Positions 23,894 to 40,774 of a stretch of 64,000 nucleotides of DNA are shown here, piece by piece. The stretch spans positions 62,001 to 126,000 of the forward strand of contig JAQGEQ010000010.1 of NCBI GenBank assembly GCA_034620365.1, given 5' to 3'. The translations under genes were made by a program, and so were the position numbers. Below the pieces are notes generated by a model. It was not told the DNA's origin, searched no databases, and was given only the letters and a program-made list of their open reading frames with translations. This DNA comes from Pegea sp. RAD2-039 (Eukaryota; Chordata; Thaliacea; Salpida; Salpidae). The first letter of the stretch is position 1. Every line of letters starts with the position of its first letter.

Positions 23894-26800
23894 TCTTCTT
23901 CGGATTTGTTCTTTTATTCAATATAAACACGATATTTCGGATTTTTCTATCATATAATTATCATTTTAGTGTTATCAGATGTACAAACAATAAAATTTCA
24001 CAGACGCCTGGTAATTTTAGTGTATTAGACTTTCTATTTGATCCTTATAATCAACTACTAATAGTTTACTTGATTTCTATTTCGAGTTGATTGCTAAAAT
24101 CATCTTCTTTTTGCATGTGCCAACAGACTCTCAGAGAAGGCAGCAAGGAAATTGGACAGCAATATCCTGGCTGAAGCACATATTTTTCTTTAGGTTAAAT
24201 CCTGACAACAAACATCATAGAATAATTGGAAGTAGTAAGCATGCTTATAAAAATTGTTGAAAAGTACAAGCCAGTTTTTCACTAGTTGTTGAAAGCTGGG
24301 TCTATGTTACTTTTGTGTTGAAATCATTTACTTCTAGGTGATTAAGTCTCGCTTTTTAAAAACAGAAAATTTAAAGTTTGCGTTGGGGTTTTATTTCAAA
24401 CTTTTTCAAACAAAACTGCTTCATGTTTTGAATGTAAAACTTTAAAATGGGTAGGCTAACATTTTATGCTTCATTTAAATAATTATTAATTCTTTAACAC
24501 GGTAATTATAAGTTTTAAGGAAAAAGTGATTAAAAAAATTTGATTTAATAGATGAGTTAACACTGTACAAGACTGTGTTGTAAATATTCACATATAAGTT
24601 TTCTTTTCTATAATTGATCAAATCACTGAAACAGTCAAACACCAACAAGCCTATTAGACTGCATTTTAATGTGACTTCAATTATTTTTATTGTGAAATTG
24701 GTATAAAAAAAGAAATATTTGAAAAGTTTAATAAGCTTATTGTAATAATGAAAATTTTCTCAAATATTTTTCTAATGGTATGATTGATAGCGATAATGAA
24801 AATCAAATTTTGGGTTTATTTCTAGCAGTTTTTTTTTAACTTCGTAAACAGACTAAAAAATGATATTTTTAAATGCTAAGCTGCCATTTGCAAGAATGTA
24901 AATTATTTTTGAAGTGTTAAAATAGTAAATTAATTTTGCAAACTTATATATAGTTTAATGATAATACAAAAGCAAATTACAAAGAGCTGAATACTTTATT
25001 TGATATAAAATAGATAGTTAGTATTACATAAAAACTACAAATAAAATGATTATTTTACTGAAATTAGCATAAATTATTAAACAAATTTCTTTTATTTTAC
25101 ATGAACATATAGCAAAAGATTATTTGATAGTGTAAGTAACAAAAGAGTTAATGATTATACCAATCTATGTTAGTTTATACAAACATTTATAATTCTTTCA
25201 TTTTAACTTTTTTAACCGCTGTGTTTTACTAAATTAAAGCGAGAACAAATATTTATAAGTTCAATCTCAAAGTTGACATCTAGAACTAATATTTATGTTT
25301 GTATATGCTATTTTAGTTGTTGTCTTGTGAGTCGTTCAGAAAATTCCACTTTAACTTCAAAATTATTTATCAGTTTGCTCAATAAAGTCACTGACTGATA
25401 ACCAAACCGATTTTGGAAAACATTTTTGTCACTTTATGTCAATTTTCAACTGAAATACCTCCCAGATTTTTAAAAATAAACAAAACTTATTTATAAAAGT
25501 ATTTAGATTTTACTCCATTTGCTTCAACCCCAACACTTGACAGTTAGTTTAATAAAGAAGACTTTATCAAGTACACTGTTTAATTGCTTTATTTTCTGTT
25601 ATAAGTTTTCTTTAAAAACTCACTTTTCAAATTTGTTTACTAAAATATCAAAGCACTGTCTGGTTTTATTTAACATGATTATATCAAAATTCTTAAACAT
25701 TCCACGTCAAGCAAACTCAAAATTGTTTAAATATATATATATATATAGATATACTTTCACAATCGCTTTTTATTGGTAATCATGCCTTCGTGTACGTCCG
25801 TTTCGCAGCGCGACTTAAAGTTGACACTAAAGAAGCAAATTGTTGGGAGGCTATAAAGTTCCATCTAGATCTACTTAGTAATTTATGTAATGGATACTTC
25901 TCAGCTAACAACACGAAGCCTAAACATTTTGTGTTTGAGATAAACTTTACTTTTGTTCATCATGAGCACTTAGAAAACTCCCAATTAAATAACTCAGGCA
26001 GTTTTAAAAATTGTTTTTGAAACTAAATTAGCAATGAAGTAGCTTAGAAAATAGTTGATAATGATTTTTATTTAATCGTAATATACTTCAGAAAACGATA
26101 TGAAAATATTTTTAAAACTGAGAATAAAAGCCCCGAATTAAAGAACAAACATACTTTATGTCAGTTATATATTACTTCAAACAAACGATTTTTGTAAAGT
26201 ACATTGTTTCAAATATATATTTTCATGGTTTACTATGTTCTAAGTTAAAATGTTTAATAAAGTTTGTAGTGCAAGTCTATTTTTATGTAAAGTTTTGTTA
26301 CAGTAATTCATTTCTAATTTACGGTTTCTTTAATCTGTTTATTGTTTGGGACAAATTCAAGCTATCTATACCCAAAATTCTTTATGTATAGTTATTGAAA
26401 ATTTTTTGTAAATAGTTCTTCTTAAGCTTCTAACTTCAAAAATTTTTATTCCAAAAAATTTACAAAGCTACCTTAACTTTTTAACATATACTTGCTCTAC
26501 TAGAAGATTTTAACATTGCAATTAAATTTTTCAGAGCTATATTTAATCAGTTATCATATAATTAAAAATCACATGGTCAAATCTTGTGACCTTGTCAGCG
26601 ACGGTATAACTTTTTGCCAGGTGCTTGTAATTTCTTAATAATTGTAAAAAATTTCAGTTTGTACTAAATTCAATCAAGTCAAAATAATTTAAAAAATTTT
26701 TATCAACTTTTTGCAGAGCAATCCCAGATATCTAACACTCTCTAAGAATCCTTTAGCAGAAAACTATGAGAATAATTTCCATTAAAGCCAACAGAAGTTC

Positions 26801-27564
26801 TGCTGAGAAATCAAATAATCGAAGATTTTTTATCGGTTAATTAACTTCTTGAAATTTTAGTTAACGAAAAAGACAAAATTTGTCTATCTAGGAAGCCTGT
26901 CAAAATAAAACACTTTTAGCAGCGTTTAATGATTTTTTTATCATCATCAGCTGCTCTCAGTAAAATTCTTAATCTTTTAGATTAGTTAACTTAAAATGGC
27001 CAACTTCAAAAATAGCTTTTTAGAAGAATGAACTCTAAGCACACGTTAACACTGAAATTTTTCAAGTTGTCTGCAATTTTGGTTCACAAAAAATTGTAAA
27101 TTTAATTTACATAGCTAATAAATTATTTAAAAATAACACTGACATTATTTGTGAGATTTCGGATTCATATACTAAACATAAAAGTTACAAAAATTACGAT
27201 ATTTTCACATCCTTTCCAATTGTCTTAAAATCAACTTTCGACATGTAGAAACACACAATACTTTAGTCACTTTGTTTCTCCGTATTTCAATAAGCAGCAA
27301 AAGGATGCTTTGATATAGAAAGACAAAGAATGTATCGACTACTTGAATATATAACAGTTAGAGGAACAGAACACACAGATTAAAGAAAATATTAAGAAAT
27401 TACTGCATAGAAGATCTAAATAATATTTTGAGAGATGTCTGGTTATGAGAATGACATCATTATTTCTCGACATCGCTTCACTTCTAATCAGACTTTTTAT
27501 CAGAACAACTGGATAATGTTGAGTCTGAAAAATAGAAAAAGAATTAGTTGATGGAATGCTCCAT
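23894..27564. other. Gene-free stretch between the convergent convertase and REEP genes
   Basis: AT-rich spacer between the 3' ends of two convergent genes. Short frames (for example 25790-26020) have no recognisable motif or splice context. A short (AT)n run is at 25731-25747. Confidence 0.5.
25731..25747. repeat. (AT)n microsatellite
   Basis: Seventeen bases of uninterrupted alternating A and T. Confidence 0.9.
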
Positions 27565-30958
<3,394 letters not shown>

Positions 30959-33900
30959 TGTAATTACAGATATCTTTATGCAAAAATGATCAAATATACT
31001 AAAAGGTCAAATCTTAGTATAAGTAATTTCTTACAGTTGAGAAAAAAAAATTAAAATGCATTAACAAAAAATTATTGAAAAAACAAAAATAAGTTTTTTT
31101 TCAAATATTGATGAAAAAACTTGTTTAAGATTTATATCTATAATAATCTAAATAAAGTCTTTTATAATTTTTTGGTTGTTATAAGAGCCATATAATTTGT
31201 CACCTATAGCTATATGTTAAAAAAAATAAATAAAAAAATAATAATCTAACTAAGAAAGTTAAAACCAGTTATGAAAATTGAATTTAATATTCTAAATAAT
31301 TTACTAATGGTTATTCAATTTAAAAATATATATTTTATATGCTTTAATTGTTAAACATTAATTTTTCAAAAAAAATATAAGAAAAAGATAAATAAATTCA
31401 CATTCCATAAAAGTTTGCTTTTATAAACTTATATTAAAAGTAAAAGCTTAGAAAATATTATCAAGACATCGCCCTAAGAGCGAAAGATAACAATTATGTT
31501 GATGAAAGAATAAAATCATAAATGTTGTTATAAAATATGAGTTTATCTTTAAGTTATAAAGATTTTATCTAAATAAAAAAAATGTAATTTTCTACAAAAT
31601 AGTTTAGTCAAGTTTAAACAACTTTACCAAAAACATACAAAATTTTTTTATTTTTCTACTTTATTCAAAATATAATTTAAATCTTATACATATGTATCTA
31701 AGTATATTTGATTTAAAAAAAAATTACAAAAACTTGAAAAAAAAAGTTTTAGTTTTAAGTTTTTAAAAAATAGATGAAGAAAAATAAAGTACTTTACAAC
31801 ATAAAATAGAATTTTATAACTTATTCGACAATAACCGAATATAATTGATATCTTTAGTCAGTAAATTCAAAATGAAATTTTTATTACACATAACCACTGA
31901 TTAACAAGTTAAAACAATTAAAATTATATCTATAGCAATTGATGATTACAAGCAACATTGCACGTATCAGTCAGTGAAAACATCAGTCTAACAGAAAGTT
32001 AAAAAAAGTTATACAGGAAGTAAAAATGATGAAACTCCTACAAGCTACAAAGACAAAAGTTGCGAAATGTTTATGATACCACCTAGTTTAAATATTAACT
32101 TTTTATGCAGGTATAAAATGGTGTTTGGCTAGAACATAAAATTATGCAATAACAGGGCTTATTATTATGATAGCAAAAACTTTTAAGTTATAAATTTCCC
32201 TATTTCGACTCTTGTTATTGTTTGAAATTCTGTGACTATTTGTAATTGCAACTTTTGTCAAAATAAAATAAAGGAGATATTTGCAGAAAATAAAGAAATC
32301 ATTAATATTTTTAGTGTTAAATAGAATCAAACAGAACAAGAAACAAAAAAAGTTTGTAATTTGTCCTCAAAAATTTAATTTTTTTTTATATTGAAATATA
32401 TCTTGCCAAACTGATTGTCCATTAAAACTATCATGTATACAGAAATCTTTAAATTGAATAAAAATTGTTAAGAGGTTTAAATTTTTCACCCTAGTCAAAA
32501 TTTCAAATCAAAACAGCTTTAATTTCTTAAGAAAAAATTTCATTTTACTAACTGGAAGCAAAAACTTTAACTTGAGCTCCTACACGAGTATAAAATCATT
32601 CATCTAATTTATATCATAAACCAAAAAGAATCTAATAAAATTCTAATTTCGCATTTAAGTAGAATCTGAAAATTTATACAGCTATGTACTAGGAGCAGTT
32701 AAATAATTTAAGCGATTTAAGTAACCAAAGTTTTGCTAGTTCAACATAATTTTATCAATATATCGTAACAAGATTATTTTACATGAATTTAAGCAAGTTC
32801 ATTTATGTAACTCATTCATCAGTGAGGAAACTATTTACTTAATTTATTCAAAACAGGATAATACAATTTATTATGCTCTTTAGTATCTAAATGGAATACA
32901 AACTTTTTATGACCATAGAATGCATTCTAAAGTTTAGATTTGTCTTTTTAAAGTTTTTTAACTTAAAACTGCATTATAAGTTAATATATGCAGTTTTCTA
33001 CAATATACTTATCATTCATCAAAAATATATTTTGGGTTGTCTAGTTTATATTCCTGATCTAGCTATTTAATATATATTTAGAGCTTGACCTTCTTAATTT
33101 ATGACTCATGCTCATTTAAACTTTTTAATTTTGAAGCAGAAAAACAATTTAAGCTTAAAAATTAATTTATATCGTGTTTTAGTTTTTTTCAACAACCTAT
33201 CAAAGAAACATGCTTATAACCTCCTAATTTTCAAAACATTCACATGATTAAATGTTTGTATACTTTAATGCTCTTATAAGAATATTTAAAGTTAAAGTCT
33301 TTCTCCCAAAAAAAGATTTCTATTACAAATTATTCAGGGTCGATATTTTACCAGTTTCTAAGTTAGTAGATTTTTTTTTACTTAGAATTTTGATCAAAAA
33401 TATTCTGAATTTTTGAGACAGACGATAGCAATAAGAATAACTTCATCTTAAGCGTTCATCATATTCTTGGTATATATATCTGATGTGAAAACAATCAAAA
33501 TAAAAAAGGCTCACTCCAATTCTAACTAACTTAATTGTCATGTATTATAGTTCTCATCATAATAACTCCAAAGATTTTTCCATGCAGAAATGTAACTCAC
33601 AAATTAAAACAAAAAAAATTATTTTGAATATGTCATTTTGAACAGCAACTCGAAAAATGGTCGAGTTTTTTCACTGTAGTAAATTTAATGATTTTTAACA
33701 CAGTTGAAACTCCTAGAAAGTTGTTTTAAATGTTTTTTTGATTATGTAAAACTTTTATTAATTTGTTTTTGTTAATATAAAAACGCGAATAAATTAAATA
33801 AAAAAAAATAATAAAAACATTCGTTTCCCCTTTACAGTAAAGCTTACTTCTTCAACATTTAATTTAGGGTAATTTTTTACAAAAAGTAGTCTAACACAAG

Positions 33901-34843
33901 TTGTTATAAACCAGAATGGTTTGTATACAGTTTATAAATTTTGTTTATATTAAATTCTCTTTTGACGTTGCTATGAACAGTAGCTAAGAGCTGTTTTAGA
34001 GACTTACTGTAGCTTTTGATTCGAAATATTATTAATCTGTAATTGTTCATAAATTTTATTTTGAAATGTTTTACTTGAAGTTCATTTGATAAAGTTTACA
34101 TTTATAAATTTATTAATCTTTATTAACATTTTTATCAAACCACAATTATTAAAATACTCATCTATTTGTTATAGGTATGAGTATAAACTTATGCACAGTT
34201 TACAGTTTCAATTAATCATTAAAAAAGTTTACATTTTTCAATAAAAAGTTTTTGTTTGACAACTTTATTTTTATAAGTTATTAATATTTTTTTTGTTTTC
34301 TTAAACAATTATGATATTTCTTATAATATTTTTTATGGTTTATTTTTCTTCGCAAAGTTTTATTTGAAAAGTATATTTACATCTTAAATTTATCTTTAAG
34401 TTTTCATTTTTGGTTTCTTCTTTATGATAAAAAAATGCTGTTTTACTTACCTTATAATTATTTGTATAAAAATATACATATTTAGTTTCATCAAAGTTTT
34501 TTTTTTCACAACATTCTAACATTTGTTTTTCCAGCTAAAGCTTAGATACAATTTGTTTGTAAACTCTTGTTTAGTTTTTTATTGAAATTTTTATTCTATA
34601 ACATTAGGGTTGAAATTTAAGGTTAGAAAAATGAATTCTTATTTTTTAATAGTATAGTTTAAAGTTGATAAAATTTGATATAATTTTATCTTTTATAATT
34701 AAAAAATAAATCAGTCATTAATTAATTTATCATTTTATACAAATACTGTACTACATGTCATGATATAAATGATAAAAATAGTATAGATAAATATCATATC
34801 ATGATATAAATCATAAATTTTATATTATAATCAATTTTTTTTC
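30959..34843. other. Gene-free stretch between divergent REEP and reductase genes
   Basis: Very AT-rich. It must hold the REEP promoter and FAR1 upstream sequences, but I recognise no elements. The string tcatgatataaat occurs twice near 34758 and 34799 as a direct repeat. Confidence 0.55.
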
Positions 34844-34845
34844 AG
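34844..34845 (+). promoter_or_regulatory. Splice acceptor immediately before a start codon
   Basis: The sequence caattttttttcag is followed directly by ATG 34846. A long pyrimidine tract and AG at the start codon mean the 5' UTR is joined here by cis- or trans-splicing. Confidence 0.65.
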
Positions 34846-37317
34846 ATGTCTATCAAAGAGTTTTTTGCTGGAAAGACTATCATTGTGACTGGAGCTACTG
34901 GTTTTGTTGGTCAATGCCTGATTGAAAAATTATTGCGAAGCTGTCCTCAAATAAAAAAGATCTATGCTCTGATTCGTGACCAAAAGAACTCATCTGCTTC
35001 AGAGAGACTTCAAGATCTTCTGAAACTACAGGTTGCTCATTTATAAATTATCTTTATTTCATTTTGTGTAGATCTTTTATTATCAACTAAAATATTTTAT
35101 TTGAAATCATTTGTCAAGTTTATTTGAAATTGATTTCCAGATTTTTGAAGATTTGGAGTTAATAGATTCGGAAATATTGAAGAAGGTTGAAGCAGTTTCA
35201 TCTGATTTTTCTATAGATGGATTGGGATTAAGTGAAGAGTCAAAACAGATTTTAATTAATGAAACAGATGTCTTCTTTCACTGTGCAGCAACTTTGAGAT
35301 TTAATGAGCAACTAAGGTGTGGGCTCAAATGTTAAAACTTTTTAAAACAAAGAATATTTTTTTACAAATGAATAACTTTTATAAGATATGTAACTCAAGT
35401 TTTTCTGTAAATTTATATTAACAGGATAGCTTACAAGATAAACACTCTTGCTGTGATGAATATCATTAGCTTGTGTAAGCAAATGAAAACCTTGGAGGCT
35501 CTTGTTCACGTTTCTACAGGTTTGCTATCTCATCCATAAATGCCAATTTTAATAAAGCTTGTTTTTTTAGACATTTTTTATTATAACTTTTATTTTTAGA
35601 ATTGATGCAACTGTAATCTATAAAATAGTAAAATTGATCGAATCTAGTTATTTATTTCTATCAATATTTATAAATATATCATTTCCATATTTTTAGCCTA
35701 CTCCTATTGTGAACGAAAAGAAATTGGTGAAGAGGTTTACGAAACTGGTTGGGACTCTGATACATTACTCCAATCAATGTCTTGGATGTCTGATGAGATT
35801 ATTGAAAAGCTGCTTCCAGATATCTTACACAAAAGGTCTTGCTACATTTATCTAACATTTCATACAAATAGTTTATATTGAGACAGACCAAACACGTACA
35901 CTTTGACAAAAGCTTTCGCTGAAGAAATGTTGGTGAAAGAAGCTGTTGGATTGCCTGTTTGTATCGTGAGACCAAGCATAATTGGAGCAACTTACCAAGA
36001 ACCAATACCGGTTTGTAAAATTGATATTTCGTTATTTTCTGGTCTACTGAGTTGATGACATATGAAACCTTAATTTTGTTACATATCTAAGTTGATGTTA
36101 CTGCCAGGGCTGGTGCACTAATTTAAACGGAGCTACTGGGATTGTGATTGGTTGCGGAAAGGGTTTGTTGCATACATTACATGCTAATCAAGATATGAAC
36201 ATAGATGTAATTCCTGTTGATTATGTGGTTAATGGAATGATAGCTGCTGCGTGGAATACTGCTAAATGTTCAAACCAAACAGTGATTCCAGTGACAGGTA
36301 ACTCAATTCATAAATATTGTTCTATTAAAAAATCTTTTCAAACAGATTCTGTTACTGATGAAGTGATCGAACGAAGAAGAAAAGAGATAAAAGTTTATAA
36401 TCTAGTTTCCAGCACTAACAACCCTTGTACACTGAATCAGTGGAGTAAGAAAATTCTCTTCAAACCAACCTTCAACCTTTCTGTTCCTTTTGCTTAGATT
36501 CTATCATCCACCAGGTCTTCAGCAACTATCCTCTCGATGCAATTTACTCGACACCATCTCTTACTCTTGTTTCTAACAAGTACTTTGATCTGGTCTCATC
36601 TTCATCACCTTACTAGTCACTTTGTCTCCAGATATCTGCATCAGATGTTGGCCTTTTTATTTCACAACGTTCCCGCTTGTTTCTTTGATCTTGCTCTGAT
36701 TCTAGCTGGTCGTAAACCCAGGTGCCCACTGACCTTTAACGTCCCACAATTTCGTATTGTGATCTTTTCAGACTTTCCCGTTTGACACGAAGGATGAAAA
36801 CAAACATTGGTGTTCTCCAATTCTTCCTCACTAATCAGTGGAAATGGGATATTATGAACAACATCCGACTAAAAGAAGCGATGACTTGTAGTGATCAAAA
36901 GGTCTTCTTCTTCTACCAGTTTCATCATCTCACTCATTATCGTTGTAGGAGTTTATGTTTGATACAACTTCGTTGGACTGGAAGCAATATATAACCATTT
37001 ACATACAAGGAACCAAACGCTTTTTGCTTAAAGAAAGTTCCAATGGTTACCCAGCAGCTAGGAAGCATTTGCAGAGGTTTGTTGATGAGGTTTTACAAAT
37101 TAACATAATCTTAACATCACTTTGTAGGCTAAGAATGATTGGTTATGGTATGCAGATTATTTTGTTTATCATTGGTTGGAGGCTTGTTGTCCCACGAACT
37201 TTAATAGCCAAGAATGCTTGGCACCTTTTTTTATCTTTGTGGTACAAGTTCATCAGTTTCTTTCAACTATCAAGCACCTTACATCCAAGAAGTTTCTTCG
37301 CGCGGCTTCTTTCCTAA
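34846..37317 (+). CDS. Fatty acyl-CoA reductase (copy 1)
   Basis: Twelve exons: 34846-35031, 35141-35316, 35425-35519, 35697-35835, 35887-36010, 36108-36297, 36346-36444, 36498-36579, 36617-36721, 36772-36901, 36949-37076, 37128-37317; 547 residues, normal family length. The enzyme reduces fatty acyl-CoA to fatty alcohol with NADPH, for waxes and ether lipids. Seen: Rossmann motif TGATGFVGQ near residue 20, [22 protein letters not shown], the catalytic Tyr and Lys in [37 protein letters not shown], then the C-terminal sterile domain ending in hydrophobic segments that suit ER or peroxisomal membrane anchoring. Introns are mostly 37-55 nt. It is followed 546 nt later by a paralogue in the same direction. 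Confidence 0.94.
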
Positions 37318-37863
37318 TTAGTGTGTCGAGTTCCAATTATAACTGAATATGAACGATCAAGAAAGCAGCGGACTATGCAAAAAACAAACTTAATTTTTTA
37401 GTATTATACGATAATGAACTATTTTAGCCTAGTATGTGTTCCTATCAATTTTATTAGTTTCGATTTTGTTTTAATCATGTATTTTTGGGCTTTTTCAACT
37501 TAGCAATTTAATATTTTGTAAATTATAAAAAATGTTCAAGTTAATTTTTCTTTTATTTGCAGCTAACTATTTTCAATCAATTTTTTGTAACTTTTTGTTC
37601 ATTCCTTCTTTGTGTGAACTTGTCGGTAGTTAAAAGCTACCTTTCTACTTTCATATTGTTTTTGTGCACATGAACTAACATTTAAACAATTTGTAATAAT
37701 CACTAATTTCATTTATTTAGATTGTGTTGTAGTTGTTAAGTTTAAACAATGTCAAAGTTAAGTGGTGATGATCTTACTCAATCATATTCACAAGTTAGTC
37801 ATATTTAAAAGGTTATGATGATTAGTGATCAATTACTTCCTCTGTTGCTAGCTTCTTCCTTTG
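37318..37863 (+). other. Spacer between the two reductase genes
   Basis: 546 nt without an AATAAA hexamer. An acceptor-like tctgttgctag ends at 37851, twelve bases before the next start codon. No gene. Confidence 0.55.
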
Positions 37864-40323
37864 ATGTCCACGTTTTATGAAAACAAAGTAGTTGCACTTA
37901 CCGGAGGTACAGGCTGTGTTGGTCAAGCAATTATTGAGAAATTATTAAGAGATTGTCCTCGAATTCAACATATTTATCTATTAATAAGAAATAAAAGAAA
38001 TGTAGCATGTGAAGAACGGATGAAAAAGCTTTTTCAATTACCAGTAAATTCTTTTTATAGAAAATTTTGCTGTAACCAGCTTTGTTTTTCAGGTTTTTGC
38101 TGAGCTAAAGAAAATTAATGGAAAATTTTATGAAAAAATTTCCTGTATACCTTGCGATTTACAAGAACAAAATTTAGGTTTATCAAGACAGTCAAGTGAC
38201 TTGCTAATAAATAAAGTTGATGTATTTATTCACTGCGCTGCTTCGATCAATTTCAATCAGCAATTGAGGTGCTATTAGATCTTCCGCTATTTTATTTACT
38301 GAAAAGTAATCAAAAAATATTGTAATAATTGACGTTTGTGACTTTGTGTTGAAACTTAAGACTTCTAAAGACTTGTAAAGTTGATTTTAAGATAACTTAT
38401 GCTTCTATTTTATTCAGATCAGCTTTTCTTATCAATGTACAATGTGTTGAGTTTATCATTTCTTTGTGCAAAAAAATGAAAAACCTCAAAAGCTTAGTTC
38501 ATGTATCAACTGGTGAGCTGGCTGCTGATTGGTTGATAATTTTTTAAACACTAAAACTCATTCTTCTCAGCTTATTCTCATTGTAATCGAAATTACATTG
38601 AAGAAAAATACTATGAATGTTCAACATCTTACAAAGATATACGAGACTTATTGGATTCAAAAAGTGATGAAGAGATGGAGGAAATCACAGATGAGCTTTT
38701 AGATGGGAGGTAATGATTGCTTTTTAGTTAGTTTTCTGAGATTTCATTTTGATTTGTTCCTAAGACCAAACACTTACACATTCACAAAAGCGCTTGCTGA
38801 AGAAGTGGTGGTTGAAGAAGCAGGCGATTTGCCTGTCTGTGTTGTTCGGCCATCTATGATAATTCCAGCTTGTCGTCAACCAATCCCGGTTAGTTGTAAG
38901 CCATCTAGTCAATTTCTAAGCTTTTATTTTCAGGGTTGGTGTGCTAATGTGTACGGACCAACTGCTTTTATGGTTGGTTATGCGAAAGGACTTACTAAAT
39001 CAGTTCTTGCTGATGGAGATGTTATTGCTGATTTGATTCCTATAGACCTTGTTGTAAATGGGATCATATGTGCTGCTGTTCAAACTGCTTTTTCACGTTC
39101 AGTTTCTTGCACAGGTGCTAATCACTTGCTCCAACTTCTTTTTTACCTCTTCACTAAACAGAGTTGAGTCCTCAAACCTCCTGGATAAACGTCAACAACG
39201 AATATGAAAAATCTATCAAGTTCTACAATCTTACAACTAGTACCAGAAACCCTTTGACTATCAACAGACTAGGTACATGTCATCCTCATTCACAAACTAA
39301 CTCGGTGTTTCCAGCCATTTCATGACAAATTTATTTTTCTTTTTGCAAATTTAACACTTTAGTAGATTGGGAACATCAATATTGAAGTAAGTGGTCATGT
39401 GCTTGCCGCATAATAACCAATCAGCAACCAATCATCTGATTTATTTCGCTATCAAAGCTTTTAATTTCTCTTTTTTTTAATCACTTTTGATTTCTAACAA
39501 CTCATTACGAGTTCTTTTCGACTTATAATGAACTTTGATAGTGGATGAAGTGAAGAAATGGTATTTAAAGTATCCACTTGACCCAGTCTGGTGTCCGTCT
39601 GGTACCATCACCAACAATCGGTTTGTCTTTGTCCCCACCTCAACTATTCATTCCAAAAACCCACCTTTACAGACATCTGCATCGGTTCAAAGTTTTCTTC
39701 ATGCAAACCATCCCCGCTTTTTTCTATGACGTCATCAGAGCTATGATCAATAGTGACAAGAGGTAGTTGAAATGGATGCACAAATGTTGTTTCAACCCTG
39801 AGTAGCTTCCAGATGACAAAACACAATCAAAGATTAATCAAAGGGATGAGGGTGATGGAGTTCTTCTTCCTTAGGACATGGAGATGGCAGGAGACAAACT
39901 CTTTACAGCTTCTTGCATCCTTGGACAGCAAGGATCAGGAAGTGATGACTTGATCATCCTTTTTCAAACTTCTCGATGGTTATGTCTTTGTAGATCTTCA
40001 ACTTCAGCTGTAAGTCATTTACTTGGAAAGATCAAATGAGATCTTATGTCCGTGGAACACGAATGTTTATCATGAAAGAGTCTATGGAAGATTATCCACT
40101 TGCAAGACGCTCTCTTTACAGGTTTTATTATTGATCTTGTAATCTTCATCTGATCCCTAAATTTTACAGATTGCAAACTCTCTACAAATGTCTTAATCTC
40201 ATTTCTATTCTACTCTTTCTGCTTATGATCCAAAGAATAAGATCTTTTACCTCTTTTTTTCGTTATCTTCTTCATTTAATCTTTACTTTTATCAAGAAAA
40301 TATCTTTTTTCTTACTTATGTGA
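37864..40323 (+). CDS. Fatty acyl-CoA reductase (copy 2, tandem paralogue)
   Basis: Twelve exons: 37864-38043, 38093-38268, 38418-38512, 38571-38709, 38765-38888, 38934-39114, 39162-39272, 39542-39620, 39673-39762, 39803-39941, 39994-40121, 40170-40323; 531 residues. It has the same exon boundaries as copy 1, with six exons of identical length (176, 95, 139, 124 and 128 among them at the same positions). Seen: TGGTGCVGQ cofactor motif (Gly for Ala, Cys for Phe relative to copy 1), HCAASINFNQQLR, HVSTAYSHC, catalytic YTFTK, GWCANVYGPTA, DLIPIDLVVN, IPAFFYDVIRAM, and a hydrophobic C terminus. Catalytic residues are intact, so it should be active. Divergence in the second half suggests a different chain-length preference, which is inference. 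Confidence 0.93.
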
Positions 40324-40768
40324 AGCAATGCCAGCATAAGATGCTGCTAGTTACTTGATTAAGTGCAATTTATTTATAACCTAGATATTTTTAATTATGC
40401 GGTTTTTAATTTATTTGGAGTTTTTTTTAGAAGTGCCTGTGTTTTCTAAAATCTGTGTAATATGCAAGTTAAATACTTGGTCGTCTCATCAGCATCTCTT
40501 ATTACCTTTAAAGATCAGTTTGCAACCATTTGTTTTTGTCGAAAATATGTTTTTTGGTTGCATTTTTGTTGCAAATGTAGGTAGTTTTCTCTGTAATTAT
40601 GGAAAGTACAAACAGTTTTCTGAATAGTTCTTTAAGGTTGTTATGTTCAAATTAAAAATTGATAAAAATCTTCCACATTCTTTTCCTTACTTTTTTTTGT
40701 AGTTTAAAATAAGATTTCACTTTTTATGGTTGAAGAAGTTTTTAAAGTCAAACGAGTTTTAAAGGAAT

Positions 40769-40774
40769 AATAAA
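40769..40774 (+). terminator. AATAAA after the reductase pair
   Basis: First convincing poly(A) hexamer downstream of the reductases, about 445 nt after the second stop codon. Confidence 0.4.

Noticed and set aside
25790-26020. 76-codon frame
   Set aside because: Starts without a strong context, no motif, no splice sites and no neighbouring exons.
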